In this document: positions 52,924-61,182 of the stretch, piece by piece
Layout of the letters: each line of letters starts with the position of its first letter
Numbering within the stretch: position 1 is the stretch's first letter
NCBI GenBank assembly: GCA_021816585.1
Contig: JAKAXL010000003.1
Location: 1 to 64,000, forward strand
Source: Pseudomonadota bacterium
GTDB lineage: Bacteria > Pseudomonadota > Gammaproteobacteria > Burkholderiales > Burkholderiaceae_C
Direction of reading: 5' to 3'
DNA: 64,000 nt
Notes under the pieces: model-generated
Seen by the model: only the letters and a program-made list of their open reading frames with translations
What the model was told of the DNA's origin: nothing
Databases searched by the model: none
Translations under genes and position numbers: made by a program

Positions 52924-53053
52924 CGTTTCTTCGGGCTGGAAACGGGCGGTGATTGTCTCGAAAAGTGCGTGAATGCAAAATTCCGTGCCAAGTTCGAGTG
53001 ATTTGCAAGAAAACGGGACTGTTCGGTGGCATTTTTTTCCATAAATTGCCACC
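52924..53053. promoter_or_regulatory. Control region of sauT copy 2 with two dyads
   Basis: A perfect CGTTTC/GAAACG dyad lies at 52924-52944. The exact GGTGGCA-N15-TGCCACC dyad seen before copy 1 is at 53025-53053. Bases 52959-53004 match copy 1 at 39 of 46 positions; from 53005 on the match is complete. Confidence 0.5.
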
Positions 53054-54709
53054 AGACCCTGCGCGGCGGCCGCCACGGACCGTGACGACGCAGGGCTCGC
53101 GCCGAGGCGCCCACAAGACCAGACCGTTCACGAAGCCAGCCATGAATCGCCCCGAGAACCCCTTCCCGCAAGCCCAGGCGCAGCTGCCCGCGTACAGCGG
53201 AGAGCTGCTGAGCATGCAGCAGCTGGTGGATGCCAATGCGCTGCGCGACCCGCAGGCGACGTACTTCATCGCCGCCGAGACGGGGCGCTCGATACGTTTC
53301 GAGGAGCTGCGGCGCGTGTGCGTCGAGCTCGGCGCGTACTTCGCGGCGCAGGGTCTGGAGCCGGGGGATGTGGTGTCGCTGTTCCTGCCCAACGGGCTGG
53401 AGGCGGCGATGCTGATCCTGGCCACGATGTACCACGGCATGGTGGTCAATCCGATCAACCTGCTGTCGCAGCCGGCGCAGCTGAGCTACATCCTGGAGCA
53501 CAGCGAGACGCGGCTGCTGCTGACGGTTCCCGAGTACGAGGCGCAGCTGCGCGAACTGGCCGCGCAGCTGCCGCGAGAGCTGCGGGTCGAGAGCATCGCC
53601 GACGCCGGCTGGCTGGATCGGGCGCGCGGCGATGCCGCGGCGCCGCGCCGCGCCGCGCAGCTCGACGACCCCGCGCTGCTGATGTACACCTCGGGCACCA
53701 CCGGGACGCCGAAGGGCGTGCTGCTCAGCCACGGCAACCTGTGCGCCAACGGCATCAACATCAGCCGCGAGCACCAGCTGGGTCCGGCCGACCGCGGGCT
53801 GGCGCCGCTGCCGCTCTATCACATCAACGCGCTGGTGGTGAACCTGGTGACGCCGCTGGTCCACGGCGGCTCGCTGGTGATGCCGCCGAAGTTCTCCGCC
53901 ACGAACTTCTGGCGCGACGCGCTGCAGTTCGAGTGCACCTGGGTCAACGCGGTGCCCACGATCATCGCCTACCTGATCCAGTCGGCGCCCGAGGAGCTGG
54001 GGCCGCGGCAGCTGTCGCACATCCGCTTCTGCCGCTCGGCGTCGGCCGCGCTGCCGCCGGAGCACCACCGCGCCTTCGAGGCGCGCTTCGGGGTCGACAT
54101 CATCGAGACCATGGGGCTGACCGAGACGGCCGCGCCGTCGTTCAGCAACCCGGTGCAGCGCGAGCTGCGCAAGATCGGCAGCATCGGCAAGCCCTCGGGG
54201 ACGCAGGCGCGGGTGGTCGGCGCCGACGGCGGCGTGCTCGGCCAGGGCGAGGTGGGGGAGATCCAGCTGCGCGGAGGCAACGTCATGCGCGGCTACCTGA
54301 AGAACCTGGTGGAGACCGCGAAGGCCTTCACCGCGGACGGCTGGTTCCGCACCGGAGACCTGGGCTATCGGGACGCCGACGGCTACTACTTCATCACGGG
54401 GCGCGCCAAGGAGCTGATCATCAAGGGCGGGGAGAACATCTCGCCGCGCGAGATCGACGAGGCGCTGCTCAAGCACGCCGCGGTGCTGGAGGCCGCGGCG
54501 GTGGGGGTGCACGACAGCAACTACGGGCAGAACATCGAGGCCTACCTGGTGCTGCGCCCCGGGGCCGAACTGCACGAGCACGAGCTTCGCGAACATTGCC
54601 TGCAGCACCTGGGGCGCTACAAGACCCCGCGCGCCTGCCACATCGTCGACGACCTGCCGCGGGGCCCGTCGGGAAAGATCCAGCGCCTGAAGCTGCCGGA
54701 CCTCCCCGC
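53005..54709 (+). repeat. 1705-bp direct repeat, copy 2 (sauT plus upstream 137 bp)
   Basis: This is the second copy of 49587-51291, same orientation, offset 3418. A synonymous A/G difference at 51292/54710 marks the right end of identity, and the codons beyond it are diverged yet alignable. Confidence 0.9.
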
Positions 54710-54749
54710 GCAGGCGGTGCGTCGATCCCTGCAACTCACACAGGCCTGA
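53142..54749 (+). CDS. sauT: AMP-forming CoA ligase, sulfoacetate-CoA ligase-like (SauT), copy 2
   Basis: The 535-residue product is the same as copy 1 to residue 527 and then ends RSLQLTQA. It has its own copy of the control region and heads a likely operon with the TctCBA-type transporter. An in-frame extension upstream to 52953 is open but crosses the operator-like dyads, so I keep the ATG at 53142. Two ligases with the same catalytic sequence under separately diverging upstream elements suggest dosage or differential control rather than different substrates. Confidence 0.8.
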   Translation: MNRPENPFPQAQAQLPAYSGELLSMQQLVDANALRDPQATYFIAAETGRSIRFEELRRVCVELGAYFAAQGLEPGDVVSLFLPNGLEAAMLILATMYHGMVVNPINLLSQPAQLSYILEHSETRLLLTVPEYEAQLRELAAQLPRELRVESIADAGWLDRARGDAAAPRRAAQLDDPALLMYTSGTTGTPKGVLLSHGNLCANGINISREHQLGPADRGLAPLPLYHINALVVNLVTPLVHGGSLVMPPKFSATNFWRDALQFECTWVNAVPTIIAYLIQSAPEELGPRQLSHIRFCRSASAALPPEHHRAFEARFGVDIIETMGLTETAAPSFSNPVQRELRKIGSIGKPSGTQARVVGADGGVLGQGEVGEIQLRGGNVMRGYLKNLVETAKAFTADGWFRTGDLGYRDADGYYFITGRAKELIIKGGENISPREIDEALLKHAAVLEAAAVGVHDSNYGQNIEAYLVLRPGAELHEHELREHCLQHLGRYKTPRACHIVDDLPRGPSGKIQRLKLPDLPAQAVRRSLQLTQA

Positions 54750-54842
54750 GCCGGCACAGGGAACGGCCCAGGCCCTTCCCCGGGAATGTCCCGGGAACTC
54801 AGCCGTAGGTACCCTGATACAACGCCAAGAGGAGACATCACC

Positions 54843-55847
54843 ATGGTTCACACACAAGGGATCTCATCCCGACGCACCGCGGGATTCGCGCGGACCTGCT
54901 GGGGCTCGCGCCTGCGCAAGGCGGCTGCCGCCATCGGCGTGGCCGCGATGCTGCCGCTGGCGCACGCGGCTTATCCGGATCGTCCGATCAACTTCATCGT
55001 GCCGTGGGGCCCGGGCGGCGGCGCCGACCTGCTCGCGCGCACCTCGTCGAAGATCATGCAGAAGCAGCTCGGCGTGTCGCTGCCGGTGATCAACGTGCCG
55101 GGCGCCGACGGCATGGTGGGCATGACCAAGCTGCTGACCTCGCCGGCCGACGGCTACAACGTCGCCGTGCTGATCGGCGACACCTTCGCGCTGGTGTCGG
55201 GGCAGCATCCGCCGTTCACCCTCAAGCAGATCATCCCGCTGGCCATCATGATCCAGCAGCCCTCGGGCTACTGGGTCAACGCGAAGGGCCCGTTCAAGAA
55301 CTGGCAGGACGTGGTCGCCGCGGCGAAGAAGCGCACGCTGACGGTGGCCGTGACCGGCTTCGGCAGCGCCGACGACATCACCACGCGCTACCTGGCGCAC
55401 AAGCTGGGCATCAAGCTGGAGTCGGTGCCCTTCGCCAAGCCGGGGCAGCGCTACAGCTCGATCCTGGGCGGCAACGCCGACATCGTGTACGAGCAGACCG
55501 GCGACGTGCGCAGCTACTTCGACTCGGGCAAGTTCCGCCCGGTGCTGTTCTTCTATCCGAAGCCGGTGCCGATTCCCGTGTTCTCGAAGGTTCCGGTTTC
55601 GGCGCAGCTGGGCCTGGACGTGACCCTGCCGCAGTTCCGGGCCATCGTGGTGAAGGCCGGCACCCCGCCGGACCGCGTGAAGAAGCTCGCCGACGCGCTG
55701 CAGAAGGTCGCGCAGACGCCAGCGTTCAAGGCCTACCTGAACCAGCAGTACGCCGACCCCAACAGCTACGTGCCGATGCAGGACGCCGACGCCTTCATGT
55801 CCAACTGGCTCAAGCAGGCCGAGATGACCATCGCGGCATCGAAGTGA
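54843..55847 (+). CDS. tctC: Tripartite tricarboxylate transporter substrate-binding protein (TctC/Bug family)
   Basis: The 334-residue product has a long signal peptide (cleavage after about residue 42, LAHA-AYPDRPINF) and Bug-family motifs: YPDRPINFIVPWGPGGGADLLAR, NVPGADGMVGMTKLLTSPADGY, and NADIVYEQTGDVRSYFDSGKFRPV. Such proteins bind carboxylates for the TctAB membrane pair. The linked ligase suggests sulfoacetate or another sulfonated carboxylate as ligand. ATG 54843 follows AAGAGGAG. Confidence 0.88.
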   Translation: MVHTQGISSRRTAGFARTCWGSRLRKAAAAIGVAAMLPLAHAAYPDRPINFIVPWGPGGGADLLARTSSKIMQKQLGVSLPVINVPGADGMVGMTKLLTSPADGYNVAVLIGDTFALVSGQHPPFTLKQIIPLAIMIQQPSGYWVNAKGPFKNWQDVVAAAKKRTLTVAVTGFGSADDITTRYLAHKLGIKLESVPFAKPGQRYSSILGGNADIVYEQTGDVRSYFDSGKFRPVLFFYPKPVPIPVFSKVPVSAQLGLDVTLPQFRAIVVKAGTPPDRVKKLADALQKVAQTPAFKAYLNQQYADPNSYVPMQDADAFMSNWLKQAEMTIAASK

Positions 55848-55918
55848 GCCGCGCGGCGCCGCGCCCCGGTGCGGCGCCCGCGCAGCTTCGAACGGATCGA
55901 TTCCCAAGGAGGGGGACG

Positions 55919-56449
55919 ATGTCCACCAGCACACTCAAGCGCGTGATCCCGTACCTGATCACGCTCGCCCTGGCGGTGTTCCTGTATGTCAAGGCCGGGC
56001 AGTTCGACATGGTCGGCCGACCCGGCATGCCGGGGCCGGACCTGTGGCCGAAGATGGCCTGCGTGCTGCTGGCCGGGACCTCGCTGATCGGCCTGCTCGG
56101 CGCGCTGTTCGGCAGCGCCGAGCAGACGCCGGTCGAGGAGGTCGACGACGCGCTGGTGTCGCCGCCGGAAACCCATCCGCACCTGGTGTGGATCGGCGTC
56201 GCCGCGACCGGGCTGTACGTGGCCTCGATGCCGTACCTGGGATTCTTCATCGGCACCTCGCTGTTCGCGGCGGCGCTGCTGGTGATCGGCGGCATGCGCC
56301 GCTGGGCCTGGCTGGCGCCGACGGCGATCGCGCTGGCCGGCGTGTTCACGCTGATCTTCATGAAGGTCGTGTACGTCTCGCTGCCGCTCGGGACGGGGCC
56401 CTTCATGGACATCTCGATGCTCATCTTCAAGCTGCTCGGAATCCATTGA
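55919..56449 (+). CDS. tctB: Tripartite tricarboxylate transporter small membrane subunit (TctB)
   Basis: The 176-residue product has about four hydrophobic spans: RVIPYLITLALAVFLYV, MACVLLAGTSLIGLLGALF, LVWIGVAATGLYVASMPYLGFFIGTSLFAAALLV and FTLIFMKVVYVSLPLG (regions only). The position between tctC and tctA fixes the assignment. AGGAGGGG precedes the ATG at 55919. Confidence 0.85.
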   Translation: MSTSTLKRVIPYLITLALAVFLYVKAGQFDMVGRPGMPGPDLWPKMACVLLAGTSLIGLLGALFGSAEQTPVEEVDDALVSPPETHPHLVWIGVAATGLYVASMPYLGFFIGTSLFAAALLVIGGMRRWAWLAPTAIALAGVFTLIFMKVVYVSLPLGTGPFMDISMLIFKLLGIH

Positions 56450-56450
56450 A

Positions 56451-58004
56451 ATGAACGTGATGCACGATCTGGCGCTGGGCATGATGCATGTGTTCCAGCC
56501 CCACGACCTGCTGATGCTGGTCGTCGGAATCCTGGTGGGCATGCTGGTGTCGATCATGCCCGGGCTGGGATTCGTGATGGGCGTGATCCTGGCGTTGCCG
56601 TTCACCTACAAGATGCCCATCGAGCCGGCGGTGATCCTGCTGACGGCGATCTATTTCTCCGGCACCTACGGCGGCTGCTTCACCACCATCCTCTACCGCA
56701 TTCCCGGCGAGCCCAACGACGTTCCGCTGCTGTGGGACGGCTACACCATGGGCAAGCGCGAGGGAGCCGCCAAGCCGCTGGGCTGGGCGCTGGTGGCGGC
56801 GCTGATCGGCGGCCTGGTGTCGTCGGCCGTGATGGTGGCGCTGACCCAGCCGCTGACCGACGTCGCGTTGAAGTTCAACTCCGAGGACTATTTCGCCGCC
56901 ATCGTGTTCGGCCTGACCACGGTGGTCTCGCTGGCCGGCAAGTCGCTGGCCAAGGCCTTCATCAGCATGAGCCTGGGGCTGCTGGTGGCGTGCATCGGCG
57001 TCGACAGCATCTACGGCGTCAGCCGCTACACCTTCGGCGTGCCCATCCTGGGCGACGGCGTGCAGCTGGTCGCGGTGCTGGTGGGCATGTACGGCCTCGG
57101 CGAGGTGTTCAAGCGCATCGGCCAGGGGCTGGCGATCAAGGGCGCGCCAGGCGACGCCAAGCTCAAGGTGCAGACCAGTTTCCCGAAGCTGCGCGAGATC
57201 TGGGGCGTGCGCGGCGCGATCCTGCGCAGCAGCGCCATCGGCACGCTGCTGGGCGTGGTGCCGGGAGCCGGCGCCACCATCACCTCGTTCATCTGCTACG
57301 GCGTCGAGAAGCAGTACGGGCGCGAGCGCGCCAAGCTCGGCACCGGACATCCGAGCGGCATCGTGGCACCGCAGATCGGCTCCACGGCCTCGGTGGCCGG
57401 GCACCTGATCCCGATGCTCACGCTGGGCATCCCGGGCAGCGCGGCCACCGCGGTGATCCTGGCCGCCTTCCTGCTGCACGGCGTGCAGCCCGGGCCGATG
57501 CTGCTGTCGGATCCGAGCTCGCGTGTCACCGTCTACACCATCCTGGCGTCGATGTTCGTCGCGGTGATCGGCATGTGCCTGATCGGCTTCTTCTGGATCC
57601 GCCTGGTCGTGCGCGTGCTGCTGATTCCGCAGTACCTGCTCAATGCCATCGTCGTGCTGTTCTGCCTGGTCGGTGCCTATGCCGACCGCAACTCGATGTC
57701 CGACGTCTGGATGATCCTCATCTTCGGCGTGCTGGGCTACCTGTTCGAGAAGTACAGGTTCCCGATCTCCCCGATGGTGCTGGGGGCGATCCTGGGCCCG
57801 ATCGGCGAGTCCAACTTCATGCGCAGCATGGTCGTGCATCACAACGACTGGACCGCCGCCTTCACGCAGCCGCTGAGCGGAACCCTGCTGGCGATGTCGG
57901 CCTTCGCGGTGCTCTATCCGATGCTGCGCGACTTCCTGCACTGGCTGCGGCGCCGCGGCCGGCGCCCGGCGCTGGCCGGCGCGGCGCCGGGTCCGCAGGC
58001 CTGA
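56451..58004 (+). CDS. tctA: Tripartite tricarboxylate transporter large membrane subunit (TctA)
   Basis: The 517-residue product has about 11-12 hydrophobic spans and the TctA signatures GMLVSIMPGLGFVMGVILALP near the start, YFSGTYGGCFTTILYRIPGEPNDVPLLWDGY, and GTLLGVVPGAGATITSFICYGVEKQY with TLGIPGSAATAVILAAFLLHGVQPGP later. It begins one base after the tctB stop codon. With TctB and TctC it forms a complete secondary transporter. Confidence 0.92.
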   Translation: MNVMHDLALGMMHVFQPHDLLMLVVGILVGMLVSIMPGLGFVMGVILALPFTYKMPIEPAVILLTAIYFSGTYGGCFTTILYRIPGEPNDVPLLWDGYTMGKREGAAKPLGWALVAALIGGLVSSAVMVALTQPLTDVALKFNSEDYFAAIVFGLTTVVSLAGKSLAKAFISMSLGLLVACIGVDSIYGVSRYTFGVPILGDGVQLVAVLVGMYGLGEVFKRIGQGLAIKGAPGDAKLKVQTSFPKLREIWGVRGAILRSSAIGTLLGVVPGAGATITSFICYGVEKQYGRERAKLGTGHPSGIVAPQIGSTASVAGHLIPMLTLGIPGSAATAVILAAFLLHGVQPGPMLLSDPSSRVTVYTILASMFVAVIGMCLIGFFWIRLVVRVLLIPQYLLNAIVVLFCLVGAYADRNSMSDVWMILIFGVLGYLFEKYRFPISPMVLGAILGPIGESNFMRSMVVHHNDWTAAFTQPLSGTLLAMSAFAVLYPMLRDFLHWLRRRGRRPALAGAAPGPQA

Positions 58005-58029
58005 GCCGCCTCGAGTTCGTGGGTTGTTC

Positions 58030-58063
58030 GGCCTCGTCCGTTCGCGGGCGAGGCCTTCTTTTT
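58030..58063 (+). terminator. Rho-independent terminator of the sauT2-tctCBA operon
   Basis: An 11-bp stem (58030-58040 with 58045-58055, one G-U pair) capped by a UUCG tetraloop is followed by TTCTTTTTC. Confidence 0.85.
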
Positions 58064-58086
58064 CGGCTGCGTGCGCAGCCGGCCGC

Positions 58087-59049
58087 TCAGGTCTCGTCGT
58101 GCGTGGCGACCACCGACAGCGCCACCGAGGCCAGGCGCGCCGTCAGCGAGTCGGCGCGCGAGGTCAGCACCACCGGCACGCGCGCGCCCAGCACCAGCCC
58201 GGCGCACTCGCCGCCGCCGACATAGACGAAGCTCTTGTACAGCATGTTGCCGGCGTTGAGGTCCGGCACCACCATCAGGTCGCAGTCTCCGGCGCAGCGC
58301 GACTCGATGTGCTTGGTGCGCGCGGCCTGGGCCGAGAAGGCATTGTCGAATCCCAGCGGCCCCTCGACGATGGCGTCGCCGAAGCGGCCCTCGCGTCCCA
58401 GTCGCGCCAGCTCCTGCGCGTCCAGCGTGGCGGGGATCGCCGGATTGACCGTCTCCACCGCGGCGATCGCGGCGGCCTTCGGCGCCTGCACGCCGAGGCG
58501 GCGCAGCAGCCCCAGCGCATTGCCGAGGATGTCGATCTTCGATTTCAGATCGGGGGAGATGTTCACCACGCAGTCGGCCAGCGCCAGCAGCTTGTGGTAG
58601 CGGGGCAGGTCGAACACGAAGGCATGGCTGATGCGCGAATTGCCGCGCAACCCGGTGTTGCGGTCCACCACCGCCGACATCAGCTCGTCGGTGTGCAGCG
58701 AGCCCTTCATCAGCGCGCGCACGCTGCCGTCGCGCGCCAGTTCCACGGCCCGCGCGGCAGCCGCCGCGCCGGCGGCCGCGGTGTCGACGATCTCGAAGTC
58801 GCGCGCATCCACGCCGGCCTGCTGCGCCGCCTGCGCGATCAGCTGCGCGTTGCCCACCAGCAGCGGGTGGGCGATGGCGTCGTCGCGGATGCGCGCGGCG
58901 GCCTCCAGCGCCAGTGCGTCGCAGGGGTGCACCAGCGCGATGCGCGCCGGGGCGCGCGCGGCGAGGCTTCGCGCATGCTCGACCAGCGCGCGCAGGCGCG
59001 GGAAGTCGCTGTCGGCTGCGCTGTCGGCAGCCAGGGTAGGGGAGTTCAT
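58087..59049 (-). CDS. pta: Phosphate acetyltransferase (Pta, short form)
   Basis: Pta turns acetyl phosphate made by Xsc into acetyl-CoA. The 320-residue product is the catalytic-domain-only form of the phosphate acetyl/butyryltransferase family: IALVHPCDALALEAAARIRDDAIAHPLLVG, LMKGSLHTDELMSAV, RISHAFVFDLPRYHKLL, DIVEGPLGFDNAFS-like GDAIVEGPLGFDNAF, and DLMVVPDLNAGNMLYKSFVYVGG. It is downstream of xsc in the same direction. The family also contains butyryl and hydroxyacyl enzymes; the xsc linkage favours acetyl. Confidence 0.88.
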   Translation of the reverse strand: MNSPTLAADSAADSDFPRLRALVEHARSLAARAPARIALVHPCDALALEAAARIRDDAIAHPLLVGNAQLIAQAAQQAGVDARDFEIVDTAAAGAAAAARAVELARDGSVRALMKGSLHTDELMSAVVDRNTGLRGNSRISHAFVFDLPRYHKLLALADCVVNISPDLKSKIDILGNALGLLRRLGVQAPKAAAIAAVETVNPAIPATLDAQELARLGREGRFGDAIVEGPLGFDNAFSAQAARTKHIESRCAGDCDLMVVPDLNAGNMLYKSFVYVGGGECAGLVLGARVPVVLTSRADSLTARLASVALSVVATHDET

Positions 59050-59080
59050 CGGCAGGGATCTCCGGCGGTGCGGGAAGGGA

Positions 59081-59152
59081 GGGCCCGCATGCGCGCGCGC
59101 CCGCGCCGCCCCCGAAGGGGCGGGCGGGCGCGGCGCGCGGGGCTGCGGGCCC
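59081..59152 (-). promoter_or_regulatory. Long GC hairpin between xsc and pta
   Basis: GGGCCCGCA (59081-59089) pairs perfectly with TGCGGGCCC (59144-59152). The interior (about 59091-59140) folds into a further near-complete GC stem with a small GAA loop near 59114-59116. Such a structure in the 112-bp gap of an operon could trim the mRNA, stabilise the xsc message or attenuate pta. No T-run follows. Confidence 0.7.
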
Positions 59153-59161
59153 GTGCTGCGA

Positions 59162-60982
59162 TCAGACGTAGTCCTTGTACTTGTCGAGGAAGCGCACCGG
59201 CTTGCTCAGCGCGTCGCGGCGGAACGGGTCGCCCAGCTCGCGGGTGCACAGGATCTCGACCACGCAGGTCTTGCGCTCGTTCATCTGCATGTCCACCGCG
59301 CGCTTGAGCGCCGCGCCGACGTCCTCCAGGCGGTCGACCACGATGGCTTCCGAGCCCATCGAACGCGCGATCTGCGCGAAGCTGGGGTTGTCGAGCTCGC
59401 CGGCGACGAAGCGACGGTTGTAGAAGTCGACCTGGTTCTTCTTCTCGGCGCCCCACTGGCGGTTGTGGAACACCACCGCGGTGACCGGGATGTCGTGGCG
59501 CACGCAGGTCATGATCTCCACCATGCTCATCGCCCACGCGCCGTCGCCGGCGTAGGAGATCGCCGGACGGTCGGGCGCCGCCAGCTTGGCGCCGATGATG
59601 GTCGGCAGCGCGTAGCCGCAGTTGCCGAAGCTCATCGGCGCGAAGAAGCTGCGCGGCTCCTCGAAGCGCAGGTAGCTGTTGGCCACCGAGTTGATGTTGC
59701 CGATGTCGGTGGACACCATGGCACGCGGCGGCATGGCCTTTTCCAGCTCGCGCAGCACCTGGCGCGGGTGCAGGTACTCGCCGCCGTTGAAGGTCTTCTC
59801 CTTCTTGGCTTCCTCGATCATGTCGAGGCTGTAGGCGTCGCGCTCGTGGGTCCACGAGTCGAGTTCCTTCTCCCACGCTTCCTTTTCGGAGCGGATGGTC
59901 TGCGCGCGCTGCTCCTTGCTGGCGTCGCAGGCCAGCGTGCGGCCCTGCAGGCGCTGCGTGATGGCCTTCGCCGCGGCCTTCGCGTCGCCGTGGATGCCCA
60001 CGCTGATCTTCTTCACCAGCCCGAGGTTGGTGTGGTCGGCCTCGACCTGGATGATCTTGGCGTTCTTCGGCCAGTAGTCCATGCCGTGCTGCGGCAGCGT
60101 GCCGAAGGGGCCCATGCGCGAGCCCAGCGCGACCACCACGTCGGCCTGGGCGATCAGCTTCATCGCCGCCTTCGAGCCCTGGTAGCCCAGCGGGCCGGCC
60201 CACAGCGGGTGGCTGGCCGGGAACGCGTCGTTGCGCAGGTAGCCGGTGACCACCGGGGCACCCAGGCGCTCGGCCAGTTGCTTGCATTCCTCGACCGCGT
60301 CGCCCATGACCACGCCGCCGCCGGCCAGGATCACCGGGAACTTGGCCTGCGCCAGCAGTTCGGCCGCCTCGTGCAGGCTGTGCTCGCCGCCGGCGCCGCG
60401 CTCGACACGCATCGGGCGCGGGATCTCGCACTGGATCTCGCCGTAGAAATAGTCACGCGGAATGTTCAGCTGGGTCGGGCCCATTTCGCTGATCGCGCGG
60501 TCGAAGGCGCGCCCGGTCAGCTCGGCCATGCGCTTGGGGTTGACCACGTGCGCCTGGTAGCGCGTGAATTCCTGGAACATCGGCAGCTGGTTGGCTTCCT
60601 GGAAGCCGCCCAGCCCGATGCCCATGGTGCCGGTCTCGGGGGTGATCATGACCACCGGGCTGTGCGCCCAGTAGGCGGCGGCGATCGCGGTCACGCAGTT
60701 GCTGATGCCGGGGCCGTTCTGCCCGATCACCACGCCGTGGCGGCCGCTGACGCGCGCGTAGCCGTCGGCCATGTGGGCGGCGCCCTGTTCGTGCACCACC
60801 GGGATCAGGCGGATCCCGGCCGGCGCGAAGATGTCCATCGCATCCATGAAGGCCGAACCCATGATGCCGAAGATGTCGGTCACGCCGTTCGCGACCATGG
60901 TTTCGACAAAGGCCTCGGAAGGGGTCATTTTCTGCACGCCGGTGACGACCTTGCGGTTGTCGGCGGGGGTGGACTGGCTCAT
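59162..60982 (-). CDS. xsc: Sulfoacetaldehyde acetyltransferase (TPP enzyme)
   Basis: Xsc converts sulfoacetaldehyde and phosphate to sulfite and acetyl phosphate, the desulfonating step of taurine, isethionate and sulfoacetate pathways. The 606-residue TPP enzyme has MTPSEAFVETMVANGVTDIFGIMGSAFMDAMD, YARVSGRHGVVIGQNGPGISNCVTAIAAAYWAHSPVVMITPETG, and the TPP-binding GDGAWAMSMVEIMTCVRHDIPVTAVVFHNRQWG (segments only). ATG 60982 (MSQSTPADNRKVVTG) follows GGAGA. A near-consensus promoter lies 82 nt upstream. Confidence 0.95.
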   Translation of the reverse strand: MSQSTPADNRKVVTGVQKMTPSEAFVETMVANGVTDIFGIMGSAFMDAMDIFAPAGIRLIPVVHEQGAAHMADGYARVSGRHGVVIGQNGPGISNCVTAIAAAYWAHSPVVMITPETGTMGIGLGGFQEANQLPMFQEFTRYQAHVVNPKRMAELTGRAFDRAISEMGPTQLNIPRDYFYGEIQCEIPRPMRVERGAGGEHSLHEAAELLAQAKFPVILAGGGVVMGDAVEECKQLAERLGAPVVTGYLRNDAFPASHPLWAGPLGYQGSKAAMKLIAQADVVVALGSRMGPFGTLPQHGMDYWPKNAKIIQVEADHTNLGLVKKISVGIHGDAKAAAKAITQRLQGRTLACDASKEQRAQTIRSEKEAWEKELDSWTHERDAYSLDMIEEAKKEKTFNGGEYLHPRQVLRELEKAMPPRAMVSTDIGNINSVANSYLRFEEPRSFFAPMSFGNCGYALPTIIGAKLAAPDRPAISYAGDGAWAMSMVEIMTCVRHDIPVTAVVFHNRQWGAEKKNQVDFYNRRFVAGELDNPSFAQIARSMGSEAIVVDRLEDVGAALKRAVDMQMNERKTCVVEILCTRELGDPFRRDALSKPVRFLDKYKDYV

Positions 60983-61063
60983 CGCGCTGTCTCCGGTGGG
61001 GCTGGGTGGCTTCGGGCGGAATGGGTTAAAACGGTACGGAACATTCCATCGTTGGTGGGGCGA

Positions 61064-61092
61064 ACTATAGAAGGCGTGTCGCCGGGCGTCAA
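61064..61092 (-). promoter_or_regulatory. Sigma-70 promoter of xsc-pta
   Basis: On the reverse strand TTGACG (61092-61087), a 17-nt spacer and TATAGT (61069-61064) form a near-consensus promoter. Confidence 0.8.
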
Positions 61093-61099
61093 CAGCCGA

Positions 61100-61134
61100 T
61101 TTCGAAATCCGGTATATGATGTTTCGGAATCCGG
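61100..61134. promoter_or_regulatory. Tandem operator-like repeats between xsc and the second iclR gene
   Basis: TTTCGAAATCCGG (61100-61112) and TTTCGGAATCCGG (61122-61134) are direct repeats with one mismatch, 22 bp apart, about two helical turns. The first overlaps a perfect 12-bp palindrome GATTTCGAAATC (61099-61110). They sit immediately upstream of the xsc -35 box, as expected for an IclR-type activator or repressor encoded by the divergent gene. Confidence 0.6.
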
Positions 61135-61182
61135 AACGGCTTGCGACCTGCCGCATGTTCCGCGCCGACCACCGCCGCTGCC

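Noticed and set aside
52953-53141. In-frame N-terminal extension of the second ligase
   Set aside because: It is open but crosses two dyads and non-coding DNA shared with copy 1. The family N-terminus begins at the ATG used.
49587-54709. Composite transposon or IS-flanked element around the MFS gene
   Set aside because: The repeats are ligase genes with no transposase, terminal inverted repeats or target duplication in view.
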